Assembly (NCBI GenBank): GCA_902775025.1
Contig: CACYKP010000013.1
Coordinates: forward strand, 1 to 63,109
Source: an uncultured bacterium
GTDB taxonomy: Bacteria; Cyanobacteriota; Vampirovibrionia; Gastranaerophilales; Gastranaerophilaceae
Length of the DNA stretch: 63,109 nt
Reading direction: 5' to 3'
The notes beneath the pieces are model-generated. The model was not told where the DNA came from and searched no databases. It was given only the letters and a program-made list of their open reading frames with translations. The translations under genes were made by a program, and so were the position numbers. Positions 44,811-52,467 of this stretch are shown here, piece by piece; position 1 is the stretch's first letter; each line of letters starts with the position of its first letter.

Positions 44811-47090
44811 ATGTTAGCATTTTTATTCAAAAAAGATACTCAAAATGCGTGTGAGAAATTGAATGCTTTCTATGAAAAATTAAAAGAGATGTATTCTTTT
44901 AATTTTATTAGCGAAGAAAGAAAAGAATATTTAAAATCACAAATGGAAAAATTTGGATATCTTCCTTATCCGCAGATAAAAGCTCTTGAAGAATTATCAG
45001 ATTCTGAAGTTTTATTTGCCCTTGAATATAAATGGCAAGCTAACGGAGTTTTTAAAGACGGCAAATTCAATTTTACAAAATCAAGTGTTCTTGCAAGAAA
45101 CAATGTAAAAAATTCTTCATGGCTTCAAAAAGAAGGACACGATATAAAACTAACAAACCTTGCCGGTTTAGGTAACGGCAATTTTAATGACGAGTGCGGC
45201 AAATTTATGTCATGGATGCGTCAACTTTTAATCTTACCGACAGGAAATTTAGAAAATGACATTTTCGGGACTACAATGTATTTAATTCCTTTTCACCCAC
45301 GTGAATTCGGTGTTGCATACCTTCCGACAGCAAGCTGCGTGAGTCCGAACCTTGAAGATAAAAAGATTTTAGAAAAAACAGGACTTAACGCTGATGAACA
45401 AGTAAAAATGTTTATTGAGTTAACTCAACTTGCAGGACATCCTGTTATTTACGATATTTTGCCGCAAACAGGAAGATTTTCTAAACTTGTACTTGCTAAT
45501 CCTGATTGCGCCAGATGGTTTGATATTAATGCACTTATTGAAGAATTATCTAAAAATGTTGATTTGGCTGCAAAAGATTTGGAAGAAAAATACGGCAAAG
45601 ATGATTTAGATATTGTAAGCGGTATTTATAAAAAAGATATTAAAGGTGAAAGTTACGGAGAATTAACAGAACATTATAAAAATATTTTTAACGACATAAA
45701 TGAAGCGTTAAAAGAAACAAAAATTTTCTTATCAAATTCTATGCTTGAAAGAAGTATTCAAGATAAATTACATAAAAAAGCAAAAAATATAATAAATAGA
45801 GTTGCAGGTTATCCAAAAGGCAAAAAATTAACAGAAACAGATATTAATAACCAAGGTGAAATTATTGGCGCATTAATTTCTGAAGGCATGTGGCCTGCCC
45901 CCGGCGGTGCTTGGTGCTCTGCTGGAGTTCCCGTATTTGACAAAATGAGCGAGAGCGCATCATATCCAATGTTTAAACACTACAAGTTTAACGGAGAAGA
46001 TGTTACGGAATTTGCTAACCTTGATTGCCAAACTCCATATTATTTTGTAAATCTTGAAAACGGCAAATATAATAAAGACGTTATTAACTTCTTTATTGAT
46101 TATATGAAAAATCTTCAATCAGAATTCAATTTTGACGGCTTTAGAATAGATCACATTGACCACATTGTTGATGAAGTTTCCGAAAAAGACGGCGTTCCTA
46201 TTAGCTACCGTGCGCCCAGAAAAGTACTTGGAATGTTGAATACTGCAATGAAAGAAAAAATTCCATACTTCGCAGTTTTAGGTGAATATATGCTTTGGGA
46301 TAAATATTACAAAGAATATCACGAAGATATGAATTTTGATTTGCTTTGGGGCGATGATATTGTTTCGCAAAGCTACAAAACACCTTCTGCAATATCTGAC
46401 GATAATTTGTATTTATCAAACTACAATTCATCCACTAAAAAATCAACACCTTTATCAATTATGAAATCATATAATAACCAAGACGGGGAATTTGAAGCAA
46501 TTGACAGATACCCAGGACAATTAGGCGAACAAGGTGCTTTATTTAAATGGTTTAAATACAAATTCCTTCCGGGCGGAAGATTTGCTCAAAGACCTATGAT
46601 GTACATAGACGGTGATGAGTCATTTACAAAAACCGGTATGGAATACGTTATCGGAAACGAAGTTTCTATGAAAAGAGAAAAAAATTATGATTTCTATTCG
46701 AAATTTGATGCAATAGACAGATTTGTAAAAAATAACCCTGTTATTACTGACGGAGAAGCTCATATAATAAGACAAGATGACGATGGATTTGTTGCTTGGC
46801 AAATACAAAAAGAGGGACTCAAAAACTCAATATTAGTTGTTGCAAACTATCAAGCTCCAACAGAAAAAATACTTAAAGATGACGGAAACGGAAATAGCTG
46901 GACAGAAGTAGTTGAAGGCAGAGAAGTATTTGATAAAACAATAGAACTCTCTTGCGACTATTCAATAGTTTCGGAATACAGATTTGACGGAACTGACTAT
47001 ATTGAAGAAAAATTCGTTGCATCAACAAATTCACTTTCTTTTGGAAAACTGATGCCATCTGAGTTTAAATTTTTTACAGTTATTAAATAA
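44811..47090 (+). CDS. GH13-like alpha-glycosidase family protein
   Basis: 759 aa, longer than a simple amylase. GH13 conserved regions can be assigned: GFRIDHIDH with the nucleophile D447, VLGEY with the acid/base E492, and YNNQDGE with the transition-state stabiliser D558. The usual His before that last Asp is Gln. About 250 residues without a clear match precede region II. A C-terminal beta domain (about 640-759) fits domain C. There is no signal peptide, so it acts in the cytoplasm, likely on imported or stored alpha-glucans. AAGGAG precedes the ATG. Confidence 0.78.
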   Translation: MLAFLFKKDTQNACEKLNAFYEKLKEMYSFNFISEERKEYLKSQMEKFGYLPYPQIKALEELSDSEVLFALEYKWQANGVFKDGKFNFTKSSVLARNNVKNSSWLQKEGHDIKLTNLAGLGNGNFNDECGKFMSWMRQLLILPTGNLENDIFGTTMYLIPFHPREFGVAYLPTASCVSPNLEDKKILEKTGLNADEQVKMFIELTQLAGHPVIYDILPQTGRFSKLVLANPDCARWFDINALIEELSKNVDLAAKDLEEKYGKDDLDIVSGIYKKDIKGESYGELTEHYKNIFNDINEALKETKIFLSNSMLERSIQDKLHKKAKNIINRVAGYPKGKKLTETDINNQGEIIGALISEGMWPAPGGAWCSAGVPVFDKMSESASYPMFKHYKFNGEDVTEFANLDCQTPYYFVNLENGKYNKDVINFFIDYMKNLQSEFNFDGFRIDHIDHIVDEVSEKDGVPISYRAPRKVLGMLNTAMKEKIPYFAVLGEYMLWDKYYKEYHEDMNFDLLWGDDIVSQSYKTPSAISDDNLYLSNYNSSTKKSTPLSIMKSYNNQDGEFEAIDRYPGQLGEQGALFKWFKYKFLPGGRFAQRPMMYIDGDESFTKTGMEYVIGNEVSMKREKNYDFYSKFDAIDRFVKNNPVITDGEAHIIRQDDDGFVAWQIQKEGLKNSILVVANYQAPTEKILKDDGNGNSWTEVVEGREVFDKTIELSCDYSIVSEYRFDGTDYIEEKFVASTNSLSFGKLMPSEFKFFTVIK

Positions 47091-47110
47091 GACATGCGGT
47101 GCGGTTGACA

Positions 47111-47140
47111 CCTCACCATACCCTCTCATAAGAAAGAGGG
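47111..47140. repeat. CCTCACC/CCCTCT hairpin repeat, second copy
   Basis: CCTCACCATACCCTCT and a following AAGAGGG form the reverse complement of the repeat family at 15244-15274, with divergence. Confidence 0.55.
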
Positions 47141-47197
47141 AACATAATAGGAGTATATTTTACGATTAAGTAAACTACGATTAAATAATATAGGGAT

Positions 47198-47226
47198 ACG
47201 CCGAACATCTTGTTCGGCTTTTCTTT
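47198..47226 (+). terminator. Rho-independent terminator
   Basis: GCCGAAC (47200-47206) and GTTCGGC (47212-47218) with a T-rich tail, downstream of the glycosidase gene. Confidence 0.85.
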
Positions 47227-47297
47227 TGCGTACTTAATTTATTTGATTTTACTATTTATCGTGATATGATTGTTTTAATTAATATAAGGGATAATAA

Positions 47298-48341
47298 ATG
47301 CCGCAAGTAACAAAAGGTAGGCAAATTACTGTTGCAGAGATGGCGCCTCACGTTCACAGTTTTTTACCTAATGAAAATAAAGTTAATAAAATATCAGAAT
47401 GGCTTATAAATTGGATAAAAAAATCTATGCAAAACGGAAGTATTAAGCCTTATGATTTTCTGCCATTAAAAGGAGATTTAGCCTTTCATATCGGGGTTAG
47501 TTTAGGAACAATGCAAAATGTATTCAGAATAGTTGAAGATTACGGTTTAGTTGAATCTAAACAAAAAATCGGAACATATATAAAAGCTAACAGTTCTACT
47601 ACTGAAAAACTTACATCTAAAAGAGAAGCAGCTTGTGAAGAAATAAAGCAATATTTAATAGAAAATAACTGCAAAATCGGCGACATCCTAATCTCAACAA
47701 GAAAACTTGCCGACATAATAAAAATTCCTTCTTCTACAATAAGAAGTGCAATTAACAATCTCGTTTTAGACGGAATCCTAATAAAAAAGAAAAATACATT
47801 TGTTATTAATAAATTAGACTACGAAATTGAAAACAAAGAACCTGAAACTCTTGTTGAAAAAATTGCAGAAAAAATTAATCAACACATCAAGAAAAATCTT
47901 AAAGCAGGAGACAAGCTTCCATCGAATAATACTTTGGCGGATATGTTTGACGTAAGCATAAAAACAATACATGATGCAATAAAGATTTTATCAGTTGCAA
48001 AAATAGTTAAAACTAAACGAGGGTATTACGGCACAATTGTGTCAGACAAAAATTCAGATAATGATTTGTATTTTTACGAACAAGTAGAACAAAGCATAAA
48101 AAAATACATATCAGAAAATTGCAAAATAAACGACAAACTGCCTACAATAAAAAATTTTGCAGAAGCATTTAATGTGAGTGCAAAAACAATAAAAAAAGCA
48201 TTAGATAACTTAGAAAATGAGGGATTAATCACATATTTAAGAGGCAGATACGGTGGAACATTTGTTTTAGAGATTCCTTCCTTTACAGAACAAGGCTACA
48301 CTTGGTTAGCACTAAGTCCGGAGTTCGAACAGATAAATTAA
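47298..48341 (+). CDS. regulator made of four tandem GntR-type winged helices
   Basis: 347 aa. Four similar units of about 65 residues follow one another: roughly 36-95, 108-165, 184-250 and 262-330. Each has the pattern I...I..G..LPS...LA..F.VS..T...A...L...GL......G.FV of a GntR winged helix, the third and fourth best preserved. No effector-binding (FCD, UTRA, aminotransferase) domain is present. It should bind an extended or multi-site DNA target. It sits between the glycosidase and infC genes. Confidence 0.78.
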   Translation: MPQVTKGRQITVAEMAPHVHSFLPNENKVNKISEWLINWIKKSMQNGSIKPYDFLPLKGDLAFHIGVSLGTMQNVFRIVEDYGLVESKQKIGTYIKANSSTTEKLTSKREAACEEIKQYLIENNCKIGDILISTRKLADIIKIPSSTIRSAINNLVLDGILIKKKNTFVINKLDYEIENKEPETLVEKIAEKINQHIKKNLKAGDKLPSNNTLADMFDVSIKTIHDAIKILSVAKIVKTKRGYYGTIVSDKNSDNDLYFYEQVEQSIKKYISENCKINDKLPTIKNFAEAFNVSAKTIKKALDNLENEGLITYLRGRYGGTFVLEIPSFTEQGYTWLALSPEFEQIN

Positions 48342-48351
48342 GCTATACCCC

Positions 48352-48379
48352 TTGAAAAAAGGTGAAAGCATGGTATTAT
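48352..48379 (+). promoter_or_regulatory. promoter of infC
   Basis: TTGAAA (48352-48357), a 16-nt spacer and an extended -10 TGG-TATTAT (48374-48379), about 38 nt before the start codon. Confidence 0.65.
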
Positions 48380-48416
48380 TAAAAATGTAACTATTTAAAA
48401 TATAAGGAGAAACATT

Positions 48417-48962
48417 ATTTCAAACGAAGACAGAAATGCAGGTAAAGGCAAGGATAAGCCTTTAATAAACGAAAGAATCAGAGCAAAGGAAGTAAGATTA
48501 ATTGACGCAGACGGAAACAATGTAGGTGTTGTTCCGACATCGAAAGCGTTAGCAATGGCAGAAGAAGCAGATTTAGATTTGGTTGTAATGAGTGCAAACC
48601 AAGCTCCGCCTGTTGCCAAAATATTAAATTACGGAAAATACCGTTATGAATTGGAAAAAAAGGCTAAAGAAGCTAAGAAAAAACAACATACGGTTGATAT
48701 AAAAGAAGTTAAAGTGCGCTATAAGATTGATACACATGACTATGAAGTCAGATTGAAAAGTATAAGAAAATTTATATCGCAAGGTAATAAAGTTAAACTC
48801 GTTGTCATGCTAAGAGGTCGTGAAATGCAGCATTCAAGCTTGGCAATAGATTTGGCTAACAGATTTATTACAGATTTAGCGAATAACCCAATTACAGTAG
48901 AAAAGAAGCCTATGGTAGAAGGCAGAAATGTTACTGCTTGGTTCGCTCCACAAGGAAATTAA
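48417..48962 (+). CDS. infC: translation initiation factor IF-3, AUU start
   Basis: 181 aa if read from the ATT at 48417, normal IF-3 length. AAGGAGA lies 6 nt upstream. The first in-frame ATG (48555) would delete the N-terminal domain INERIRAKEVRLIDADGNN. The C-terminal domain carries KIDTHDYEVRLKSIRKFI and the conserved RGREMQH. IF-3 genes commonly start with AUU, because IF-3 itself rejects non-AUG starts and so controls its own synthesis. rpmI and rplT do not follow; tRNA-Phe does. Confidence 0.95.
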   Translation: MSNEDRNAGKGKDKPLINERIRAKEVRLIDADGNNVGVVPTSKALAMAEEADLDLVVMSANQAPPVAKILNYGKYRYELEKKAKEAKKKQHTVDIKEVKVRYKIDTHDYEVRLKSIRKFISQGNKVKLVVMLRGREMQHSSLAIDLANRFITDLANNPITVEKKPMVEGRNVTAWFAPQGN

Positions 48963-48971
48963 ACTTGATAC

Positions 48972-48999
48972 TTGATTAAAAATCTTTAGCAGATACAAT
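48972..48999 (+). promoter_or_regulatory. promoter of tRNA-Phe
   Basis: TTGATT (48972-48977), a 16-nt spacer and TACAAT (48994-48999), 36 nt upstream of the tRNA. Confidence 0.6.
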
Positions 49000-49035
49000 T
49001 TAATTATGCCTATGGCAATAAATTAATAAAAATAT

Positions 49036-49108
49036 GCCGCAATAGCTCAGTTGGTAGAGCAAGGGACTGAAAATCCCTGTGTCCTTGGTTCAATTCCGAG
49101 TTGCGGCA
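49036..49108 (+). tRNA. tRNA-Phe (anticodon GAA)
   Basis: 73 nt. Acceptor GCCGCAA/TTGCGGC, anticodon loop CTGAAAA in an AGGGA/TCCCT stem, T-arm TTGGTTCAATTCCGA. Its 3' half is the attachment site of the following mobile element, which restores a complete tRNA. Confidence 0.97.
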
Positions 49109-49116
49109 TATTTTTT
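49064..49116. repeat. attL (3' half of tRNA-Phe)
   Basis: 53 bp identical to 57803-57855. The core starts in the anticodon stem, a standard tyrosine-integrase target. Confidence 0.92.
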
Positions 49117-49144
49117 AAATTTTTATTTTTTACACAAAATGCAA

Positions 49145-49166
49145 TTTTACACATTTTTTACACATT
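49145..49166. repeat. arm-type integrase site candidate, left end
   Basis: A 22-bp sequence containing two TTTTACACA-type units is repeated exactly at 57667-57688, inside the other end. A further TTTTACACA-like unit lies just upstream (about 49127). Confidence 0.6.
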
Positions 49167-49197
49167 CAAAAATAAAAATTGCAATTTTTTAAGAAAA

Positions 49198-49257
49198 ACA
49201 ACGCACACAATCGCCGTTAAGGGGCGTAAAAAAGAAATTACATATAAAGATACCCCT
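49198..49257. repeat. 60-bp direct repeat, left copy
   Basis: Matches 54538-54597 with one mismatch. It contains CGCC/GGCG and AGGGG/CCCCT complementary segments. Together the copies bracket the part of the element that holds the tail genes and repeat region. Confidence 0.8.
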
Positions 49258-49345
49258 CAAAACTAAAAAAATAGCCTTTTGGGATAATGCTTATTGTTCA
49301 AAAATGTTATTTAATTCTTGTAACAGTTCATATTTTTTAATATAT

Positions 49346-49810
49346 CTATTTTCTTTTAGTGGGGTTTTTAACATACTTTTTATAACATCTTTCAAAGTAT
49401 TTTAACAATAGTTCTTTTTCTTTTGGCGAAATTGCTCTATATACATTAAGACATTGTAACAAGCATTCTTTTTCTTCCGGCGTAAGGCGTTTTCCTAATT
49501 GCTCGGTTTTAGTTTTTAGATTTTGTTTTGTATGATTCCGAACTCCCCCGTGCTTGTATTTAAGTTTATATAATTTTTCCATATAAACATTAGCACGGGC
49601 AAACGCTCTTAAAACTTCTTTTTGTAAATATTCGGGATTTTTTTTGCAAAAATCGTCAATCCACTCTTCTAATATAAATTGAAGTTGTAACGGCTTTGTT
49701 ATATTTTCAATCGGAAATTTTATTTTTTTATTTAATTTGTTCGGTTTATAAGTCAAATTAATGTATAAATATTTTGTCTTATAGTAAAATTTAGCGGTCA
49801 TACTCTTCAT
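49346..49810 (-). CDS. hypothetical protein of the mobile element
   Basis: 154 aa, unrecognised. The first 40 residues (KFYYKTKYLYINLTYKPN...) resemble the three-stranded arm-binding fold of integrases. The rest is helical and very Lys/Glu-rich, with a TPEEKECLLQCLNVYRAISP segment. It is alone on the minus strand near attL. It could be a DNA-binding accessory protein, on weak evidence. Confidence 0.55.
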   Translation of the reverse strand: MKSMTAKFYYKTKYLYINLTYKPNKLNKKIKFPIENITKPLQLQFILEEWIDDFCKKNPEYLQKEVLRAFARANVYMEKLYKLKYKHGGVRNHTKQNLKTKTEQLGKRLTPEEKECLLQCLNVYRAISPKEKELLLKYFERCYKKYVKNPTKRK

Positions 49811-50109
49811 ACAATTTTAACCAATCTTGTTTAAAAATTACAAAATCATTATATATCAAAATTGCTAAACTTGATATTGTTAAAAATTATACGGCGTAAT
49901 TATTGAAAAAACAGGAATATACAAAATTTTACAAATGATTACATTATCAAGTTTAGTTAATAATAAAACCCGTGAAAAAGCAATATTGATATAAAATAGA
50001 GGGGGAAATGCCAAATATATTAAAGAATTAAAAGCATTTAAAAATTGTTAAACTACATTTACGCTTAAAGCCCCTATAATCAATGTTTTTAACCTCAAAA
50101 GGTACTGTG

Positions 50110-50177
50110 CGGGGAATAAAAACCGACGGGGGTTGTTGTCCCGCCCGCCGTGTCTTTTTTAGTCCCCGGTTTTTTTA
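50110..50177 (+). terminator. long GC-rich hairpin with T-run
   Basis: Outer arms GGGGAAT/AGTCCCC, A-run/T-run, then GACGGG pairing with CCGTGTC around a G/C-rich centre, followed by GGTTTTTTT. It could be a terminator, a small RNA, or a recognition structure for replication or packaging. Confidence 0.45.
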
Positions 50178-50216
50178 AATTCCGAAAATGTTTGTTACTT
50201 AAATAAACTCAAACAC

Positions 50217-50657
50217 ACAATATAATTGAGTTTTTAACGAGTGTCAAAACTAAAAATGTAACATTTTGACACTAATAATGTTATAAAAAATTTCAATTTT
50301 TTGAAAAAAATTATAAGCGTGTAAACGCTGATTTTATTACTTTTCGTTCGTGTTTAAAATTTCACTAATTAATAAAATTTGTTTGCAATTTTTTAAAATT
50401 ATGACACTAAAAACACTAAAAAATACAATATTATTGAGTTTTAGATAAATTGTACTTTTATATAAAATATTTTTGACACTAAATATTGTTATATATTTTT
50501 AAGCGTATAAACGCCTTTATTATTAGATTTCAACCTTGTTTAAATTCTTCATAAATTACATAATTTTGTTCGGAATACGCTAAAACATACAATATTATTG
50601 CTTCTTATGTGATTTAATAATAAAAAATGTTATTAATTTTTCAAAAATGGCACTAAA
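50217..50657. repeat. iteron-like degenerate tandem repeats
   Basis: ACAATATWATTG occurs at 50217, 50425 and 50589. TGACACTAA occurs at about 50267, 50402 and 50474, with a TGGCACTAA variant at 50648. The palindrome GCGTRTAAACGC occurs at 50317 and 50503. The first two units are about 207 bp apart. This order suggests a two-and-a-half-fold duplicated protein-binding region. Confidence 0.6.
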
Positions 50658-50704
50658 AAAATTTTTTAATTTTTTGTTAATTTTTTATTACAAGACTTAA
50701 TCAT

Positions 50705-50908
50705 TTAACATAAAGCCCTGTACTTATTGTGTCTATTGGTTTTAACGATTAAATACAACAATATTTGCCGTGTCGGGTTTTCCGCTATGGTAAACCTTGT
50801 TTTATAAATTCCATATATGGATTTGCCGTATTCGGTAAATAAAAAAACAAAAGGTCGATTTTCAACCTCTTGTTTTAATTTCTTCCCAATTTGAGTAATT
50901 GCGGGCAT
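50705..50908 (-). CDS. small hypothetical protein of the mobile element
   Basis: 67 aa, unrecognised, no membrane segment. It starts 3 nt after the stop of the preceding minus-strand gene, which supports cotranscription. The repeat region lies just downstream. Confidence 0.45.
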   Translation of the reverse strand: MPAITQIGKKLKQEVENRPFVFLFTEYGKSIYGIYKTRFTIAENPTRQILLYLIVKTNRHNKYRALC

Positions 50909-50911
50909 TGT

Positions 50912-51403
50912 TTAATCTTCAATATCAAGGTCAAATAATGTTTTTGTATAATCTACAATATGCTCGCCGATTGAAATATAACTTTTAAGCCCCAAACTAT
51001 TTAGTAAAATTATAATTTCGGCTTCATAATGTTTAGCAAACTCGCCTATAATTGGAGTTATATTTGTTTTTGACGGCTTATAATCAGATATTACGATAAA
51101 TAATGGCTTTTTCCATTCGTTCATATTTTCAATAGTTTCTACAATTTTACTTTTTTCATTTTCTACAGTTGAAGCGGAATAGCCTATAATCTCCCCAATT
51201 TTTTCGGCGGTATATTCCGTAGATCCTTTATATTTAAGCCCCGTAAGTTGGATAATTGTCAGCCAATTATAACGCTTGTTTTTGTCATTATAAAACAATT
51301 CTCTTAATTGCTCACAAGTTACAAGCCACTTTTTGTTGTCGTACAAGTATTCAAGTGTTTGTAAAAAACTTTTTAAACTTTTTATTTTATCTATTTCATT
51401 CAT
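50912..51403 (-). CDS. hypothetical protein of the mobile element
   Basis: 163 aa. Residues 60-95 (STEYTAEKIGEIIGYSASTVENEKSKI) look like a helix-turn-helix. The C-terminal half is an alpha/beta segment with FIVISDYKPSK and EAEIIILLNSLGL. It is divergent from the excisionase-like gene at 51527, the usual position for a repressor or replication regulator. Confidence 0.5.
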   Translation of the reverse strand: MNEIDKIKSLKSFLQTLEYLYDNKKWLVTCEQLRELFYNDKNKRYNWLTIIQLTGLKYKGSTEYTAEKIGEIIGYSASTVENEKSKIVETIENMNEWKKPLFIVISDYKPSKTNITPIIGEFAKHYEAEIIILLNSLGLKSYISIGEHIVDYTKTLFDLDIED

Positions 51404-51526
51404 TTTTAGTAAAAATCAAAAAAAAACTTGTCTTTTTCGCATTGATATTTTAATACAAAATGCGTAAAAATCAAAATGTTGCAACACAAATATATTAAAA
51501 CAAATTCAAACTAAAAGGAGTAAAAA

Positions 51527-51805
51527 ATGACTAAAATTTTAAAAACGCCGGAAGAAGAACAAAATATGTCAGATTTAAAAGTAATAACAAATGAAAATCC
51601 GACATTAAACACAAACGAAAAACCCGCTTTAATTCCTTTAAATGCTTGGAATAAACATTTTGAATATCCAAGTGTCGGGGCTTTAAGACAATATAACTTC
51701 TTAAATACAAACGGGTTCAGAGATAAGGTTATTAGACTTTTAGGTAAAAGGCTTTATATAAATACACAAGCCTTTTTCGAATGGGCAAATAGCCAAAAAG
51801 CCTAA
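51527..51805 (+). CDS. excisionase-like helix-turn-helix protein
   Basis: 92 aa. After a 30-residue flexible N-terminus, WNKHFEYPSVGALRQYNF.. followed by RDKVIRLLGKRLYINTQAFFEWA fits small winged-helix proteins of plasmids and satellites (AlpA/Xis-like). AAGGAG lies upstream. It is first of the plus-strand genes, so it may control excision or the tail genes that follow. Confidence 0.6.
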   Translation: MTKILKTPEEEQNMSDLKVITNENPTLNTNEKPALIPLNAWNKHFEYPSVGALRQYNFLNTNGFRDKVIRLLGKRLYINTQAFFEWANSQKA

Positions 51806-51850
51806 TAAAACAATAAAAACATAGAATGTAACAAATAAGGAGAAAAAACA

Positions 51851-52306
51851 ATGGAAAATCAAGCACAAAAAACAATTATTCAAAAGAAAATGGAAAAATC
51901 AAGAGCAATCGAAATTTTAAGCGAAATTAAACAAAATATTTGCGGCGTAGATATTGACGAAATTTGCGACGGCGACGAATTAAGCAAAAATGCCGAATTA
52001 CAAAAAACATATAAGAGGATAATACAAGCGATTCAATGCGGGTTGGTATATTGGGACGATGTTAATAATTGCCTTGTTCAAAAACTCATAACCCCAATTA
52101 AGTGCGGCGAATTGGAAGCGACGGAGTTCAAATATAAAAATTGCCCGACAATAGACGAGCTTCAAGCGATGAATGTAAACAATGAAATCGAAGCCTTTAT
52201 CGGCATTATGTCAACAATAGTTGCCCGCCCGACACAATTAATCGGACAATTATACGGGCAAGACTTACAAATAGCAACGGGTTGTATGAGTTTTTTCGTC
52301 AATTAA
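51851..52306 (+). CDS. phage tail assembly chaperone, zero-frame product
   Basis: 151 aa. The region LITPIKCGELEATEFKYKN...TIDELQAMN...GIMSTIVARPTQLIGQLYGQDLQIATGCM has the layout of Mu gp41/gpE-type tail chaperones: tail-directed target strand, then a conserved R/P-x-x-[LI] helix ending in D-L-x-x-A. It sits directly before the tape measure gene, the fixed position of these chaperones. Before its stop lies the slippery site T TTT TTC at 52291-52297, which gives a longer fusion product. Confidence 0.72.
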   Translation: MENQAQKTIIQKKMEKSRAIEILSEIKQNICGVDIDEICDGDELSKNAELQKTYKRIIQAIQCGLVYWDDVNNCLVQKLITPIKCGELEATEFKYKNCPTIDELQAMNVNNEIEAFIGIMSTIVARPTQLIGQLYGQDLQIATGCMSFFVN

Positions 52307-52464
52307 CGCTTATGGTTGCTACATATTACGCTGAAATTTTAATATTAAATGGTTGGGATAACTTAACAAATATTATAAATACAAGTATAGAAAATATAAT
52401 ATATTGGGGGCGACGGGCGAAAGAATACGCTAAACAATACAACAAAATGTCAAAAGGAGATTAA
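51851..52464 (+). CDS. tail assembly chaperone, -1 frameshift fusion (gpG-GT type)
   Basis: If ribosomes slip by -1 on TTTTTTC (52291-52297, codons TTT-TTC in the zero frame), translation continues as FF-RQLTLMVATYY... to the stop at 52464. The total is about 204 aa. The downstream frame is open across the whole overlap, lacks a credible start of its own, and ends 3 nt before the tape measure ATG. The frameshift extension in tail chaperones of this kind binds the tape measure protein in known phages. Confidence 0.68.
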
Positions 52465-52467
52465 CAA

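Larger units (their letters stand above)
49811..50704. other. 894-bp non-coding region of the element (origin-like)
   Basis: I find no credible gene here. It holds a long GC-rich imperfect hairpin (50110-50168) ending in a T-run, and a set of degenerate repeats (50217-50657) described separately. In plasmids and satellites such a region usually carries the replication origin. Confidence 0.55.

Noticed and set aside
49051-49266. 71-codon ORF beginning inside tRNA-Phe
   Set aside because: Overlaps the tRNA, attL and the 60-bp repeat; it is a by-product of those sequences.
50217-50657. possible CRISPR array
   Set aside because: The repeats are degenerate, of several kinds and about 200 bp apart, with no uniform repeat-spacer pattern and no cas genes.
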